DNA from: Roseivirga misakiensis
GTDB lineage: Bacteria > Bacteroidota > Bacteroidia > Cytophagales > Cyclobacteriaceae
NCBI RefSeq assembly: GCF_001747105.1
Contig: NZ_MDGQ01000005.1
Span: 992,001 to 1,056,000 of the forward strand
DNA: 64,000 nucleotides
Direction of reading: 5' to 3'
Shown: one piece after another, positions 1 to 9,869 of the stretch
Position numbering within the stretch: the first letter of the stretch is position 1
Layout of the letters: every line of letters starts with the position of its first letter
Position numbers and translations under genes: made by a program
Notes under the pieces: model-generated
Database searches by the model: none
Seen by the model: only the letters and a program-made list of their open reading frames with translations
What the model was told of the DNA's origin: nothing

Positions 1-2817
1 GATTAATACTGGTTTTCCGTAACCGAGTTTCTCTAATCTTCGCATCTGTGTTTTAGCATCACCTACGACTAACCAGAACATTTTGTCTGGGTTTAGATAC
101 TTTTCAGAAAGTGCCTTGATTTTATCGACAGTCATATTTTGAACAATCGCTTCACGGTCTTTCACATAGTCATCTTCCCAGCCATATCTACTAATATTTT
201 GTAGCATATTTAATTTTGAACCTGCTGTTTCAAAAGCCCTAGCATTACTCTTGATTAAGAAGCTCTTGGTCGTAGCCAAATCTTGCTCGTCATATCCGTT
301 ACCATAGTCAGCAAGGATATCTTTAACTAGCTGAGTTGATTCGTAGGTGACATTGGTTCTTACACCACTAGAGATCGTAAACGCACCGCTGTCGGTACTA
401 CCAGAAAATCCTGATCTTATGCCATAAGTGTAGCCTTTACCCTCTCTGAGTTGTTGCGTGAGCTGTGAAGCAAAACCACCGCCTCCAAGAATGTAATTCA
501 TTACTGTAGCTGGGTAGTAATCATCATCGGTTGCCGCAAGTGCTGGATAGCCAATCTGTAAAACAGATTGTTTAGCGTTAGGAACGTCGTAGAAGAATAC
601 TTGTGATTTATCGGGTGCAGATGGTGTATTGTAAACAGGAATGTCAACGGCCTTCGCTGCCCAGTCTTCTTCAATGGTTTTAAGAGAGCTCATAACATCA
701 TCTTGGCTAATGTCGCCTACAACATGCATGGTGGCCACAGAAGGAGAGATAAACTGGCTATAGTAGTTTTTCAAATCGTCAATTGTGATTGAATTCACGG
801 ATGCTTCCGAGCCTAAGATGTTTTTCGATCTGATATTATCCTTGCCATAAATGAGAATACTGTAAGCGTTATTTGCAACGGCATTTGGGTTCGCCTCTTG
901 CTGCTTTATGCTGCTGACGATACTTTGCTTTCTAAGGTTAAATTCTTTTTCATCCCATCTTGGCTGGAGTAAAATTTCTTCAACCAATTCCATAGTTTTC
1001 TCATAATTCCTTCTCAACGTATTACCAGTTACTGATATACTTTCGGTACCGGCAAATACATTAATTGAAGCACCGAGTTGCGCTATCGCTTCTTCCAATT
1101 CCTTTGGAGTCCTGTTTTGAGTTCCTTGTGTCATTAAGTTTGCAGTAAGGTTCGCTACGCCAACCTTATCAATGTCATCCAGAAGGAGCCCTCCTTTTAT
1201 AGTAAGGTTGAATTGAACAAGTGGCACTTCATCATTTTCTATACCCAAAACCTTCATTCCATTGATCAAAAAAGCTTTCCATACTTCAGGAATAGCCACA
1301 TTTGGTGCATTGCCATAAGGTGGTTCTACTGTTCTATCAAACGTAGAAGGAGTTCGCTCATATTCAGCTTGAATTGAGGCATCGAACCTTTCTTCGGCAC
1401 CTTGAACAATTTTTTCTTCCACTACATTGGCCATCACTGAACCGCTCAGCGCTTGTGACTTTCTGCCTTTAGGCACAAAACTAGTCGCAATGAAGTTCTT
1501 TCCTTTAATGTATTTGTTGTAGACCCTGTTCACGTCTTCGGCAGTGACATTCAAAATATTCTCAACATCCTGTTTTACAAATCCAGGGTCTTTAGCAAAA
1601 ATATTATACTGAGCTAGTTGGAAGCCCTTGCCCAGAACACTGCTTAGGCCATTATAAAAACCTGTTTCTTGGCCAGCTTTAATCCTATCCAAATCTTTTT
1701 GTGGAATGCCCTCTGTCTCGAACTTTGCGAAAGCAGTTTGTACTGCTGTAGCTACATCGTCTAAGTTCTTGTCGGGAAACGCTCTAACAGATAATTGAAA
1801 TTGTCCGGCTAACTCAGAGGCTCGGTTACCCATTCTGACACCAGAAGTGAGTTGCTCGTTTTCAACTAATACTTGATAGAAAGGCGCTTGTTTTCCTCTG
1901 GCTAAATACTGACCAAGTACATTTAAAGCATAAGAATCTGGGTGGTATAATTCAACAGTCGGCCAAACCATAGTTAGTTCAGGAAGTCTAGCAAAGTTAT
2001 CTTCGTGATAAAGCTTTATTGTTTCATCAATTACTCCTGCACGTTTTGGTAGGTCTGTTATTTCTTCCCCCCTTGGGATTTCATCGAAATATTTTTGAAC
2101 CCACTCTTTAGCTTGGGCGGATTCAAAGTCTCCTGCAATAACCAGCGTCGTGTTATTTGGGACATACCACCTTCTAAAAAACTGCTTAACATCATTTACA
2201 GTCGCAGCCTGGAGGTCTTCTAATGACCCAATCACTTGCCAGTTATAGGGGTGGTCTTCAGGGTAGAGTGCTTTATCGATCACGTAAGAAGTATGGCCAT
2301 AAGGGCGGTTATCTACGCTTTGACGTTTCTCATTTTTAACCACCTGCTTTTCTTTAGCCAAGACAGGATCAGTCACGGTATTAATAAACCAGCCTAGTTT
2401 ATCAGCTTCGGCCCATATCATCTTCTCTAGGGCGTCCTTTGGTACAGTTTGGAAATAGTTTGTTCTATCGCGGCTGGTAGAACCATTGGCACCCGAACCT
2501 CCAATTCTGGCACTCATTTTATCCAGTCCACCTTTACCAAGGTTCTCTGACTCTAAGAATAACAAGTGTTCGAATAAATGGGCAAAACCCGTTCTACCTT
2601 CAATTTCTCTGGCAGAACCAACATGAGCGGTTAAAGCTACAGCAACCACTGGGTCGGATTTATCGACGTGTAGTATTACCTCTAGACCATTGTCTAAAGT
2701 AAATTTCTCATAATCAACTTTGAATTCGGGTTTTTCCGTGGTCGATGTTGATTCACAAGACCAAAAAATAAGAGACCCGATCAATGCGATAATCAGGTTG
2801 AATTTGAGTTTTTTCAT
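1..2817 (-). CDS. M16 family zinc metallopeptidase lipoprotein (3' end outside window)
   Basis: Secreted or periplasmic zinc endopeptidase of the pitrilysin/insulinase class, probably anchored as a lipoprotein. The start at 2817 gives a short hydrophobic signal ending in FWSC, with lipidated Cys21. The inverted zinc motif HxxEH is seen as HLFEH at residues 80-84, in the first M16 domain. A second, inactive-type M16 half follows, with the usual GGGGFAS and glycine-rich signatures near the end. All 939 codons visible are open and the stop lies left of the window. This length is normal for the two-half M16 family of Bacteroidota. The substrate is not known; peptide degradation is a family inference. 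It is the last gene of a minus-strand run and has no obvious partner here. Confidence 0.9.
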   Translation of the reverse strand, partial: MKKLKFNLIIALIGSLIFWSCESTSTTEKPEFKVDYEKFTLDNGLEVILHVDKSDPVVAVALTAHVGSAREIEGRTGFAHLFEHLLFLESENLGKGGLDKMSARIGGSGANGSTSRDRTNYFQTVPKDALEKMIWAEADKLGWFINTVTDPVLAKEKQVVKNEKRQSVDNRPYGHTSYVIDKALYPEDHPYNWQVIGSLEDLQAATVNDVKQFFRRWYVPNNTTLVIAGDFESAQAKEWVQKYFDEIPRGEEITDLPKRAGVIDETIKLYHEDNFARLPELTMVWPTVELYHPDSYALNVLGQYLARGKQAPFYQVLVENEQLTSGVRMGNRASELAGQFQLSVRAFPDKNLDDVATAVQTAFAKFETEGIPQKDLDRIKAGQETGFYNGLSSVLGKGFQLAQYNIFAKDPGFVKQDVENILNVTAEDVNRVYNKYIKGKNFIATSFVPKGRKSQALSGSVMANVVEEKIVQGAEERFDASIQAEYERTPSTFDRTVEPPYGNAPNVAIPEVWKAFLINGMKVLGIENDEVPLVQFNLTIKGGLLLDDIDKVGVANLTANLMTQGTQNRTPKELEEAIAQLGASINVFAGTESISVTGNTLRRNYEKTMELVEEILLQPRWDEKEFNLRKQSIVSSIKQQEANPNAVANNAYSILIYGKDNIRSKNILGSEASVNSITIDDLKNYYSQFISPSVATMHVVGDISQDDVMSSLKTIEEDWAAKAVDIPVYNTPSAPDKSQVFFYDVPNAKQSVLQIGYPALAATDDDYYPATVMNYILGGGGFASQLTQQLREGKGYTYGIRSGFSGSTDSGAFTISSGVRTNVTYESTQLVKDILADYGNGYDEQDLATTKSFLIKSNARAFETAGSKLNMLQNISRYGWEDDYVKDREAIVQNMTVDKIKALSEKYLNPDKMFWLVVGDAKTQMRRLEKLGYGKPVLI

Positions 2818-2916
2818 TGGTAGGTTATTTAAGAAACATTCGAGTATAGCCAATTAATCCGTCAGGTACAAAGACGGCTTATTTGGAGAGATAAAAAAGT
2901 ACTATGCTTAGGTTAC

Positions 2917-3522
2917 TTACCTGATAGCAATGGTATTAATGCCCATGCTTTGGATATCGGTACCATTGGCCACTACGTTTAGCCCAACCCAGCCAGTTCT
3001 AGTAGCTGAAGTAAAGGGTAAATAAGCCACGTCACTCCAAACACTTTGGCTGCTTGTAGTGAGTTGGCCATTTAAAAAATGTCCTAGAAATAATTCAGTG
3101 GCCGTTGTAAAACCAGTGATGCTACCATTGATTTCGATACCCGCAGGAAACAACACTAAGCTTTCTAGTGAAACATCAGAACCGATTAGTTCGAAAGAAT
3201 CTTGGCTAGCTGTAATAGCATAACCAGTTGATCTTACGCTCAGCACCACATTGTCAGTCCAGCTAACCACTTGAAATCGAATATCTGTAGAATTATTTCC
3301 ATCAACATCCAGATTGGCCTCATAAAAAGTGGAGTCACCAGTTTGAGTAGTCATTTCAAAATCGATACTTGTAATGTCTGTGTTGTAGCTTACAGTCGCC
3401 TGACTTGTATTTCCCATAATAACAAAAGGAGCAGTACCATCGGTGCCAGAGCCATCTCCATCATCAGAGGAGCAACTAAAAGCAAACAAGACGAGTAAAG
3501 AAAGTAAGACAGATTTTTTCAT
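2917..3522 (-). CDS. Putative lipoprotein of unknown function
   Basis: A 201-residue secreted protein that I do not recognise. The start at 3522 (MKKSVLLSLL) is preferred over an upstream ATG 17 codons earlier because it begins directly with a signal peptide. The lipobox ends at Cys17 and is followed by SSDDGDG, the acidic/serine tail typical of surface-exported Bacteroidota lipoproteins. The rest is Thr/Ser-rich and beta-strand-like, with no visible catalytic motif. It lies 99 bp upstream of the M16 peptidase on the same strand and may be cotranscribed with it. Confidence 0.75.
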   Translation of the reverse strand: MKKSVLLSLLVLFAFSCSSDDGDGSGTDGTAPFVIMGNTSQATVSYNTDITSIDFEMTTQTGDSTFYEANLDVDGNNSTDIRFQVVSWTDNVVLSVRSTGYAITASQDSFELIGSDVSLESLVLFPAGIEINGSITGFTTATELFLGHFLNGQLTTSSQSVWSDVAYLPFTSATRTGWVGLNVVANGTDIQSMGINTIAIR

Positions 3523-3654
3523 GGTGATATATGACTTATAATTGTGCAAGTTAATAGAAAAACGCTTTTCCAATTCTTGTAACGCAGTATTTATACATTG
3601 TTACATGTCGGAGATAAAACAATTTGTAGCAGTTAAACACCTACTTGTATGAAA

Positions 3655-4197
3655 CTATTCAAAAATACCAGTAGGGAAACCGTCTATACTGTTCACATTC
3701 TTCTGTTTCCAATAATCCGATAACTCATCTTCTGTCTTTTTGTTAGCCCAATCGGCCAATATTTGTCGATCCTCTTTGTAGTCCATCAGAGGTACGGCAA
3801 AACCACACGAAGTCTGTACCGATTCCACATCAACCACAAATATGTTTCGTGCTCCAGCATTGTCACCAAAAGTTTCAATATAATCTTGCCATTCACCGTC
3901 TTGCTTGTGGATAGTTCTCGCCGTGCCGTAGACGCGAAGAATCAAAGGTTTACCATCAAATGCACAGAACATCAATGTTATTCTATTCACTAGTTTGAGG
4001 TGAGCGGCAGTTTCGTTACCGCTGCCAGTCATATTCAGCCAAGCGATTTGTTTTGGATTCAGAATATTCAAAGCGTCCATACCTTTTGGCGATACATTGA
4101 CTCGGCCATCTTGCGCTGCAGTACCTGTAAAGAATATTTTTTGCTCTTGAATAAACTCAATATGCTGAGGTTCAAGTTGATCGAAGAATTTCGCCAT
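3655..4197 (-). CDS. Pyridoxamine 5'-phosphate oxidase-like flavin-binding protein
   Basis: A 180-residue cytoplasmic protein of the split-barrel FMN-binding family (PNPOx-like). The visible pattern is an N-terminal KIFFTGTAAQDGRVNVSPKG segment followed by a hydrophobic strand and a GSGNETAAHL segment, typical of the 'pyridoxamine 5'-phosphate oxidase family protein' group rather than true PdxH. No signal peptide. The actual substrate cannot be read from sequence; members act on flavin or F420-type cofactors or heme. It is divergent from tex, with 151 bp between the two start codons. Confidence 0.8.
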   Translation of the reverse strand: MAKFFDQLEPQHIEFIQEQKIFFTGTAAQDGRVNVSPKGMDALNILNPKQIAWLNMTGSGNETAAHLKLVNRITLMFCAFDGKPLILRVYGTARTIHKQDGEWQDYIETFGDNAGARNIFVVDVESVQTSCGFAVPLMDYKEDRQILADWANKKTEDELSDYWKQKNVNSIDGFPTGIFE

Positions 4198-4293
4198 AAT
4201 AATGTCATTAGATACATCGAAATTTAGCGATAATTCTAAACCCGATTACGCAGAAAATCGACATTATTCTGCCGAAAAAAGTGTAGAAAGCAT

Positions 4294-4323
4294 TTTGACG
4301 CCTCACACCTTTATTTACTTTTG
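4294..4323 (+). promoter_or_regulatory. Bacteroidota sigma-A-type promoter of tex
   Basis: TTTG at 4294-4297 is followed after 18 bases by TACTTTTG at 4316-4323. This matches the Bacteroidota consensus TTTG / about 19 bases / TAnnTTTG. It lies 25 bases before the tex ATG at 4349, leaving a short leader. The position supports the downstream start rather than the longer open frame from 4202, which would begin upstream of the promoter. Confidence 0.75.
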
Positions 4324-4348
4324 TTCACCAATTTTTTCCAAATCTAGT

Positions 4349-6580
4349 ATGTCTAATCACGCGCAGTTAATAGCCTCAGAACTCAGTATTCAACCCAAAC
4401 AAGTTATAGATACCGTCAAATTGCTTGATGATGGTGGAACAGTCCCTTTTATTTCTCGGTACCGAAAAGAAATAACTGGAAGTTTAGATGAAGTAGCTGT
4501 AGCCAATATTAGAGATAGAGTACAGCAGTTGAGAGATTTAGATAAGCGTAAAGAAGCGATTCTAAAATCCTTGAAAGACCAGGAGAAACTAACGCCAGAT
4601 TTGGCGCGTGAAGTAGAGAATGCAGAGAGCATGTCAAAGCTGGAAGATATTTATCTGCCTTACAAACCGAAACGGAAAACTAGAGCTAGTATAGCAAGAG
4701 AAAAAGGGCTTGAGCCGTTGGCCAAAATTATCTTCAAGCAAGAAATTAAAAACATCGAAGAAGAGGCGAAAAAGTACATTGATTCTGAAAAAGAAGTTGA
4801 AGATATAGCAAGCGCACTCCAAGGTGCTCGAGATATCATTGCCGAAGAAATTAATGAAAATGCAGAAGCGAGGGATCGCATGCGCAAGCTGTTTCAGAGA
4901 AGTGCCACCATCAAAAGCCGTGTTTTTACTGGTAAAGAGGAGCAAGCAGAAAAGTTTAAAGACTATTTTGAATGGGAAGAGAAATTGAGCCAAGCCCCAT
5001 CGCACCGCGTCCTAGCTATGAGGCGAGGTGAATCGGAGATGCTCCTTATGTTAGACTTATTGCCACCAGAAGAGGAGGCACTGGCATTGTTGGATAAACA
5101 GTTTTTGAAAGGTAATGGGCCAGCAATGACGCAGGTTAAAGAAACCATTCGAGATTGCTACAAAAGGCTTTTGAGCCCCTCAATGGAAACGGAATTGCGG
5201 ATGCTCTCGAAAAAGAAGGCCGATGAAGAGGCAATCGACGTTTTTGCTAAGAATTTGAAGGAATTACTCATGGCCGCACCACTTGGTGGTAAAAGAGTTT
5301 TGGCCATTGATCCTGGTTTCCGGACTGGCTGTAAAGTGGTTTGCCTAGATAAGCAAGGGAAGTTGTTGCACTACGAAGCCATTTTCCCAAATGAACCACA
5401 AAAGCAAATTGCAAAGGCAGGTGCCGTGGTATCTCATTTAGTAGAAAAATTTGAGTTAGAAGCCATAGCAATCGGCAACGGAACGGCTAGTAGAGAAACG
5501 GAGACATTTGTTCGTCAAATTGGTTTGCCAAAGGAGGTTCTGATAGTGATGGTCAATGAGAGCGGAGCTTCTATTTATTCTGCATCGGAAATTGCACGCA
5601 ATGAATTTCCAAATGAAGATGTCACGGTAAGAGGGTCGGTTTCTATTGGAAGGCGCTTAATGGACCCATTGGCTGAACTGGTTAAACTAGACCCAAAATC
5701 AATTGGTGTAGGACAATATCAGCACGACGTAGATCAAACAGCCCTGAAAAAATCTCTTGATGATGTAGTGATGAGTTGTGTGAATGCCGTCGGGGTGGAA
5801 GTAAATACCGCTTCAGAGCAATTATTGACCTACGTTTCGGGTCTTGGCCCACAATTAGCAAAGAATATTGTCACCTACAGAAACGAAAATGGGCCTTTTA
5901 AAAATAGATCGGCTATCAAAAATGTGGCGAGGCTCGGCGATAAAGCCTACGAACAAGCCGCGGGCTTCCTCAGAATTAGAAATGCATCCAATCCTTTAGA
6001 TAGTAGTGCGGTTCACCCCGAATCATACGCTTTGGTTAGGCAAATGGCCAAAGATTTAAACTGCGAGGTTAAGGACTTGATTGAGCAAGAGGCACTGAGA
6101 AAACGGATTGACGCCAAACGATACGTTACAGAAAAAGTAGGCTTACCTACTTTAAACGATATCATCGAAGAGCTGGCAAAACCAGGAAGAGATCCGAGAG
6201 AACAGTTTGAGGCATTCAACTTTGCCGATGATGTACACCATGTGGAAGATTTACGAGAGGGGATGAAATTGCCAGGTATCGTTACTAATGTCACCAATTT
6301 CGGTGCTTTCGTGGATATTGGAGTTCATCAAGACGGACTAGTTCATATCAGCGAAATGTCTGATACTTTCGTTAGCAATCCTGCCGATATTCTTTCTGTG
6401 CAACAAAAAGTAGAAGTCACTGTGACTGGCGTTGATATAGCACGGAAAAGAATTTCACTTTCAATGAAAACAGGGCAGAAGCCTAAACCAAAAAGAACTC
6501 AAAAACCGAAAAAGGTACGTCAGCCAGAAACCGATATGGCATCCAAACTTGCTGCATTAAAAGGGAAGTTTGGTGGTTAG
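4349..6580 (+). CDS. tex: Tex-family RNA-binding transcription accessory protein
   Basis: A 743-residue cytoplasmic nucleic-acid-binding protein of the Tex family, linked in other bacteria to transcription and ribosome-associated RNA handling. Order of parts: N-terminal helical HTH region (HAQLIASELSIQPKQV), a long helical region rich in Lys/Glu, a YqgF/RuvC-like domain (LAIDPGFRTGCKVVCLD, then AIAIGNGTASRET), helix-hairpin-helix elements (QLLTYVSGLGPQLAKNIV), and a C-terminal S1 RNA-binding domain (GIVTNVTNFGAFVDIGVHQDGLVHIS) with a basic tail. The frame stays open upstream to 4202, but the ATG at 4349 begins the conserved region and lies just after the promoter. Full length for the family. 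Confidence 0.95.
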   Translation: MSNHAQLIASELSIQPKQVIDTVKLLDDGGTVPFISRYRKEITGSLDEVAVANIRDRVQQLRDLDKRKEAILKSLKDQEKLTPDLAREVENAESMSKLEDIYLPYKPKRKTRASIAREKGLEPLAKIIFKQEIKNIEEEAKKYIDSEKEVEDIASALQGARDIIAEEINENAEARDRMRKLFQRSATIKSRVFTGKEEQAEKFKDYFEWEEKLSQAPSHRVLAMRRGESEMLLMLDLLPPEEEALALLDKQFLKGNGPAMTQVKETIRDCYKRLLSPSMETELRMLSKKKADEEAIDVFAKNLKELLMAAPLGGKRVLAIDPGFRTGCKVVCLDKQGKLLHYEAIFPNEPQKQIAKAGAVVSHLVEKFELEAIAIGNGTASRETETFVRQIGLPKEVLIVMVNESGASIYSASEIARNEFPNEDVTVRGSVSIGRRLMDPLAELVKLDPKSIGVGQYQHDVDQTALKKSLDDVVMSCVNAVGVEVNTASEQLLTYVSGLGPQLAKNIVTYRNENGPFKNRSAIKNVARLGDKAYEQAAGFLRIRNASNPLDSSAVHPESYALVRQMAKDLNCEVKDLIEQEALRKRIDAKRYVTEKVGLPTLNDIIEELAKPGRDPREQFEAFNFADDVHHVEDLREGMKLPGIVTNVTNFGAFVDIGVHQDGLVHISEMSDTFVSNPADILSVQQKVEVTVTGVDIARKRISLSMKTGQKPKPKRTQKPKKVRQPETDMASKLAALKGKFGG

Positions 6581-6631
6581 TGTAGCGTTAAGCACAACTT
6601 CTGTTTCTAAGAAGGTTGATTAAGGTAGTCT

Positions 6632-6645
6632 TAGTTACGTAACTA
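6632..6645. promoter_or_regulatory. 14-bp perfect palindrome between tex and the permease
   Basis: TAGTTACGTAACTA is perfectly self-complementary. It lies 51 bp after the tex stop and 58 bp before the permease start. It could be a protein-binding operator or part of a weak terminator, since T-rich sequence follows about 10 bases later. The spacing suits a permease operator, but nothing proves it. Confidence 0.35.
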
Positions 6646-6703
6646 TTTAATTAGTTTTTTATTTGAAGAACTCTAAGTAGATTGTGGTTTAAAGCCAAAT
6701 GCT

Positions 6704-9064
6704 ATGTCACCAAGTCTCAAGCACGCCTATAAATCATTAAAGCGTTATAAAGCACCAACACTGATCAATTTTTTCGGATTTACGATCGGTCTTACGGGCG
6801 CTATTCTACTTTTAGCCATTCTGCTCCACGATCTGAATTTCGATAAGTATCACCAAAATGATAGGAGAGTCTATAGAATGTCTATAGGGTTGGATCTGCC
6901 AAGTGGGCCTCGGCACTTTGCGTCAACTTCGGTAATTAGTGGCGAAAATTTAGCCGAATCAATTCCTGAAGTCAAAGGAGTAATTCGTATGAGAACCATG
7001 CCTGCTACGCTCACGATCGGCGAAAGCATTTTAACAAACGAGCCCATCACTTATGTAGATTCTACCTTTTATGGTGGTTTTAAAGTGGAATTGGTACAGG
7101 GGACTTTACCCGAAACACGGGATCAAATATTGATAAGTTCTGCGACACGCGATCGCATTTTTGGCACCGATGATCCAATCGGTAAACCCCTAAATGCCGA
7201 GACTGCAGCTGGTGTTCAGCCGTTGTTAATTGCTGGAGTTTATGAAAGCTACCCCACCAATGTATCTTTTAGGCCCTCTTTTCTAGCTAACTTCGCACTG
7301 ATAGAGGCACGCCACAATCGCAACCAAGGAGCGATAGTACCTTACTTAAGCACATTTGTTTTAACGGATAAAGCTGTATCGGCAGAGGTGCTCAATGAAA
7401 AAGTCAAAAATCATTTCGAAAGCAGTTTACCTGATGGGTTATCTGAAGTGATAAAACCACAAGTTGAAAATTACAGTCAGATACACTTTTTGAGAGGGTT
7501 AGAGTTTGATTTAGGCCAGAAACACGATAAAAGTACCTTGTGGATTTTAGGTCTGCTTGCCGCTTTTATATTGATTTCGACGGTAATCAACTACTTCAAT
7601 GTTCAAATGGCTTTGGCTGTTCAGCGCACTAAAGAGCTTTCTATCAGAAAGGCCCTAGGTCAATCTTTCGGAAATAAGCTTTACCAAACCATGTCTGAGT
7701 CAGCTTTGCTTCTATTACCGTCTTTTGTCATCGGCGGATTTTCGATCCATTTACTTTTGAAGGAAATTGAGGCGTATACGGGTCAAAGCCTCAGTTCGGG
7801 GTGGTTGGCGGCAGATAAGTTGCCTGTTTTACTATTAGGACTCTTCATAACCTTCTGGATTATATCATTATCTATATCCATGCTATTGTTGAAAACATCA
7901 GGCAAAAGTTTAGTGGCCCGTAAATCAGTTTCTTCAAAATCCGTGGTGAGCAAAGGATTGATTGGGATACAATTTGCATTAGCTGGATTTTTCATTTTGA
8001 GTGCTATGGTCATTTCAAAACAACTGAAATATATGGATACCCTCGATATGGGATACGAACCGACAGGACTGTTGAATGTGACCTTAAACTCGCCAACTTT
8101 TGAAGAGGCTCAAAGGGTGAAAAATGTATTTCAGGGCGTTGCGGGCATTCAGTCTGCGACATTATCGCAATCATCTGTTTTCGGTGAAAAGGGAAAGGCT
8201 AATTTTCAGATAGAACAAGACACTGGTGCCGTAAGTATGCTCGTCAATTATAATTATATCGACGAAGATTTTGTGGCAACAAACGAGTTAAATATAATCG
8301 CTGGTGCCGATCTACGGCAAGGAAGCAAGCAAGTCTTAATAAACGAGCAAGCAGTTAAAACCTTTGGCTACGGTAGTTCAGAGGAAATTTTAAACAAGAA
8401 AATTGATTTTACTATTCGAGATACCACAATTCAATATACCGTTGGGGGAGTGATTTCGGACTACCACTATGCTACCATGCGCCAAATGATTGAGCCAATT
8501 GTGCTCTTGAAGAATGAAGGGAATGGCTATTTCAACCTTTCTTTGAAAACGACTGGAAGAAATATTCAAGCTATGGTGCCATCTCTGGAAGCAGCATGGG
8601 ATCAATTATATCCAGGCTACCAATTCAGCTATCGTGCTCTGACTGATGTGTTGGAAAATGTGTATGAAGAAGATGCCCAAAAGGGGAGGTTTTATCAGTG
8701 GGCTACCTATTTGCTGGTGGTGATAGCAGCACTCGGTATTTTTGGCCTTACTTATCATTATGCCGATCAAAAGCGTAAAGAGATTGGGATCCGCAAAGCG
8801 ATTGGCGCCCAATTGATTCATATTCTCCTTCAAATAGGGAAACCAATACTTTGGATAGCGGCTATAGCGGCCATTATAGCCATACCGATCGCTTATAATC
8901 TGTCTAGCGAATGGTTAAACGCTTACCAGTATAGAATTGAAATCGGAGCAACTTTAATCATCGCTACGGTTGTCCTCATGGTTTTACTTTCATTAATAGC
9001 GGTATTGTATCCAGGTATAAGAGCTGGTCGCATAAACCCAGTAGAGGCGTTGAGGGAAGAATAG
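6704..9064 (+). CDS. FtsX/MacB-type ABC transporter permease
   Basis: A 786-residue inner-membrane permease with the double-FtsX arrangement common in Bacteroidota. An N-terminal membrane helix (about residues 21-41) is followed by a periplasmic MacB-type domain, a first FtsX block of three helices (about 280-405), a further helix and periplasmic domain (about 425-650), and a second FtsX block ending in PVEALREE. The cytoplasmic coupling segments ELSIRKALG and EIGIRKAIGA are visible. There is no ATPase domain, and no ATPase gene is adjacent, so its partner is encoded elsewhere. The cargo is unknown. The stop codon directly abuts that of the convergent next gene. Confidence 0.9.
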   Translation: MSPSLKHAYKSLKRYKAPTLINFFGFTIGLTGAILLLAILLHDLNFDKYHQNDRRVYRMSIGLDLPSGPRHFASTSVISGENLAESIPEVKGVIRMRTMPATLTIGESILTNEPITYVDSTFYGGFKVELVQGTLPETRDQILISSATRDRIFGTDDPIGKPLNAETAAGVQPLLIAGVYESYPTNVSFRPSFLANFALIEARHNRNQGAIVPYLSTFVLTDKAVSAEVLNEKVKNHFESSLPDGLSEVIKPQVENYSQIHFLRGLEFDLGQKHDKSTLWILGLLAAFILISTVINYFNVQMALAVQRTKELSIRKALGQSFGNKLYQTMSESALLLLPSFVIGGFSIHLLLKEIEAYTGQSLSSGWLAADKLPVLLLGLFITFWIISLSISMLLLKTSGKSLVARKSVSSKSVVSKGLIGIQFALAGFFILSAMVISKQLKYMDTLDMGYEPTGLLNVTLNSPTFEEAQRVKNVFQGVAGIQSATLSQSSVFGEKGKANFQIEQDTGAVSMLVNYNYIDEDFVATNELNIIAGADLRQGSKQVLINEQAVKTFGYGSSEEILNKKIDFTIRDTTIQYTVGGVISDYHYATMRQMIEPIVLLKNEGNGYFNLSLKTTGRNIQAMVPSLEAAWDQLYPGYQFSYRALTDVLENVYEEDAQKGRFYQWATYLLVVIAALGIFGLTYHYADQKRKEIGIRKAIGAQLIHILLQIGKPILWIAAIAAIIAIPIAYNLSSEWLNAYQYRIEIGATLIIATVVLMVLLSLIAVLYPGIRAGRINPVEALREE

Positions 9065-9850
9065 CTACTGAGCATTCAGTTGATAGCCTCTGACATAATC
9101 GATAATAAATTCTCTTGGGTAATTATTATGGTTGCTGTTATGGCCGACCAAAGGAACCTCGTAAATGTTTAGCATGAATTGCATAGGATAATCGGGTGAC
9201 TGATTTATCCTTCTGACCTTCTGTCTATCTATGTAGAAATCGACATAATCAGGAGTCCAATGAACGGCATAAGTATGAAAATCCTTAACGTCAAAATCGA
9301 AGAAGTCTTCATAGAATTCGTCCCTAATGTTAATATCGCCGAACGGATGAAGCCCATATCCAATAGTGGCACCTTGCTTTGGTTGTTTTGAACTAATTAT
9401 TTCTACAATACAGATTTCGGCAGAACGGTGGGGTTCATCCTCTAGACCAATCATCCATAAAGCAAAAACGTTGTCTGTGCCTATGTCTGGGACGCTACAC
9501 CTGATTTCGAAAAACCCATACTTGGGTGCATAGGTGGTTTCAAAAGGCTGTTCCTCTCTTACAATTAGATTTTTAGCGAAGCGATGTTGACCAAATGGGC
9601 TGCCAAGCGGCCCAGCAAACACTCCCGTTTGAAGGTTTGAAACCTTCACTTCACCATTGAATTCTTTGCTCCAAGGCTTTTGATCCTCGGTGATTTGTAA
9701 GACTAAATGTCCGTCTCTAAAGCAGTAATTGGGTTTGGTAGAACGCCGTGAACTCCATTGTGGAAGATAGAATGGTAGCCATTTGCTTTCATTGAACCTA
9801 CCAGTATTAAAATCATCCTCAAATTCGAGAGAGAATTTTTCTAAATCCAT
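9065..9850 (-). CDS. GH16-fold protein with altered catalytic motif
   Basis: A 261-residue protein with the concanavalin-like beta-sandwich pattern of glycoside hydrolase family 16 (FEDDFNTGRFNESKW at the start, YGFFEIRC, FHTYAVHWTPDYVDFYID). The catalytic loop, normally E-x-D-x-x-E, reads E145-I-C-I-V-E150: both acids are kept but the middle Asp is Cys. No signal peptide is visible, unusual for GH16 enzymes, which are mostly secreted. It may be an intracellular hydrolase or a carbohydrate-binding relative. The ATG at 9850 has no better alternative. It is convergent with the permease with no intervening bases and follows the arylsulfotransferase-like gene after 19 bp, so cotranscription with that gene is likely. 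Confidence 0.75.
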   Translation of the reverse strand: MDLEKFSLEFEDDFNTGRFNESKWLPFYLPQWSSRRSTKPNYCFRDGHLVLQITEDQKPWSKEFNGEVKVSNLQTGVFAGPLGSPFGQHRFAKNLIVREEQPFETTYAPKYGFFEIRCSVPDIGTDNVFALWMIGLEDEPHRSAEICIVEIISSKQPKQGATIGYGLHPFGDINIRDEFYEDFFDFDVKDFHTYAVHWTPDYVDFYIDRQKVRRINQSPDYPMQFMLNIYEVPLVGHNSNHNNYPREFIIDYVRGYQLNAQ

Positions 9851-9869
9851 TACAAATAAAAATCCTGTT

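Noticed and set aside
4202-4348. N-terminal extension of Tex
   Set aside because: The added 49 residues are not Tex-like and lie across and upstream of a good promoter.
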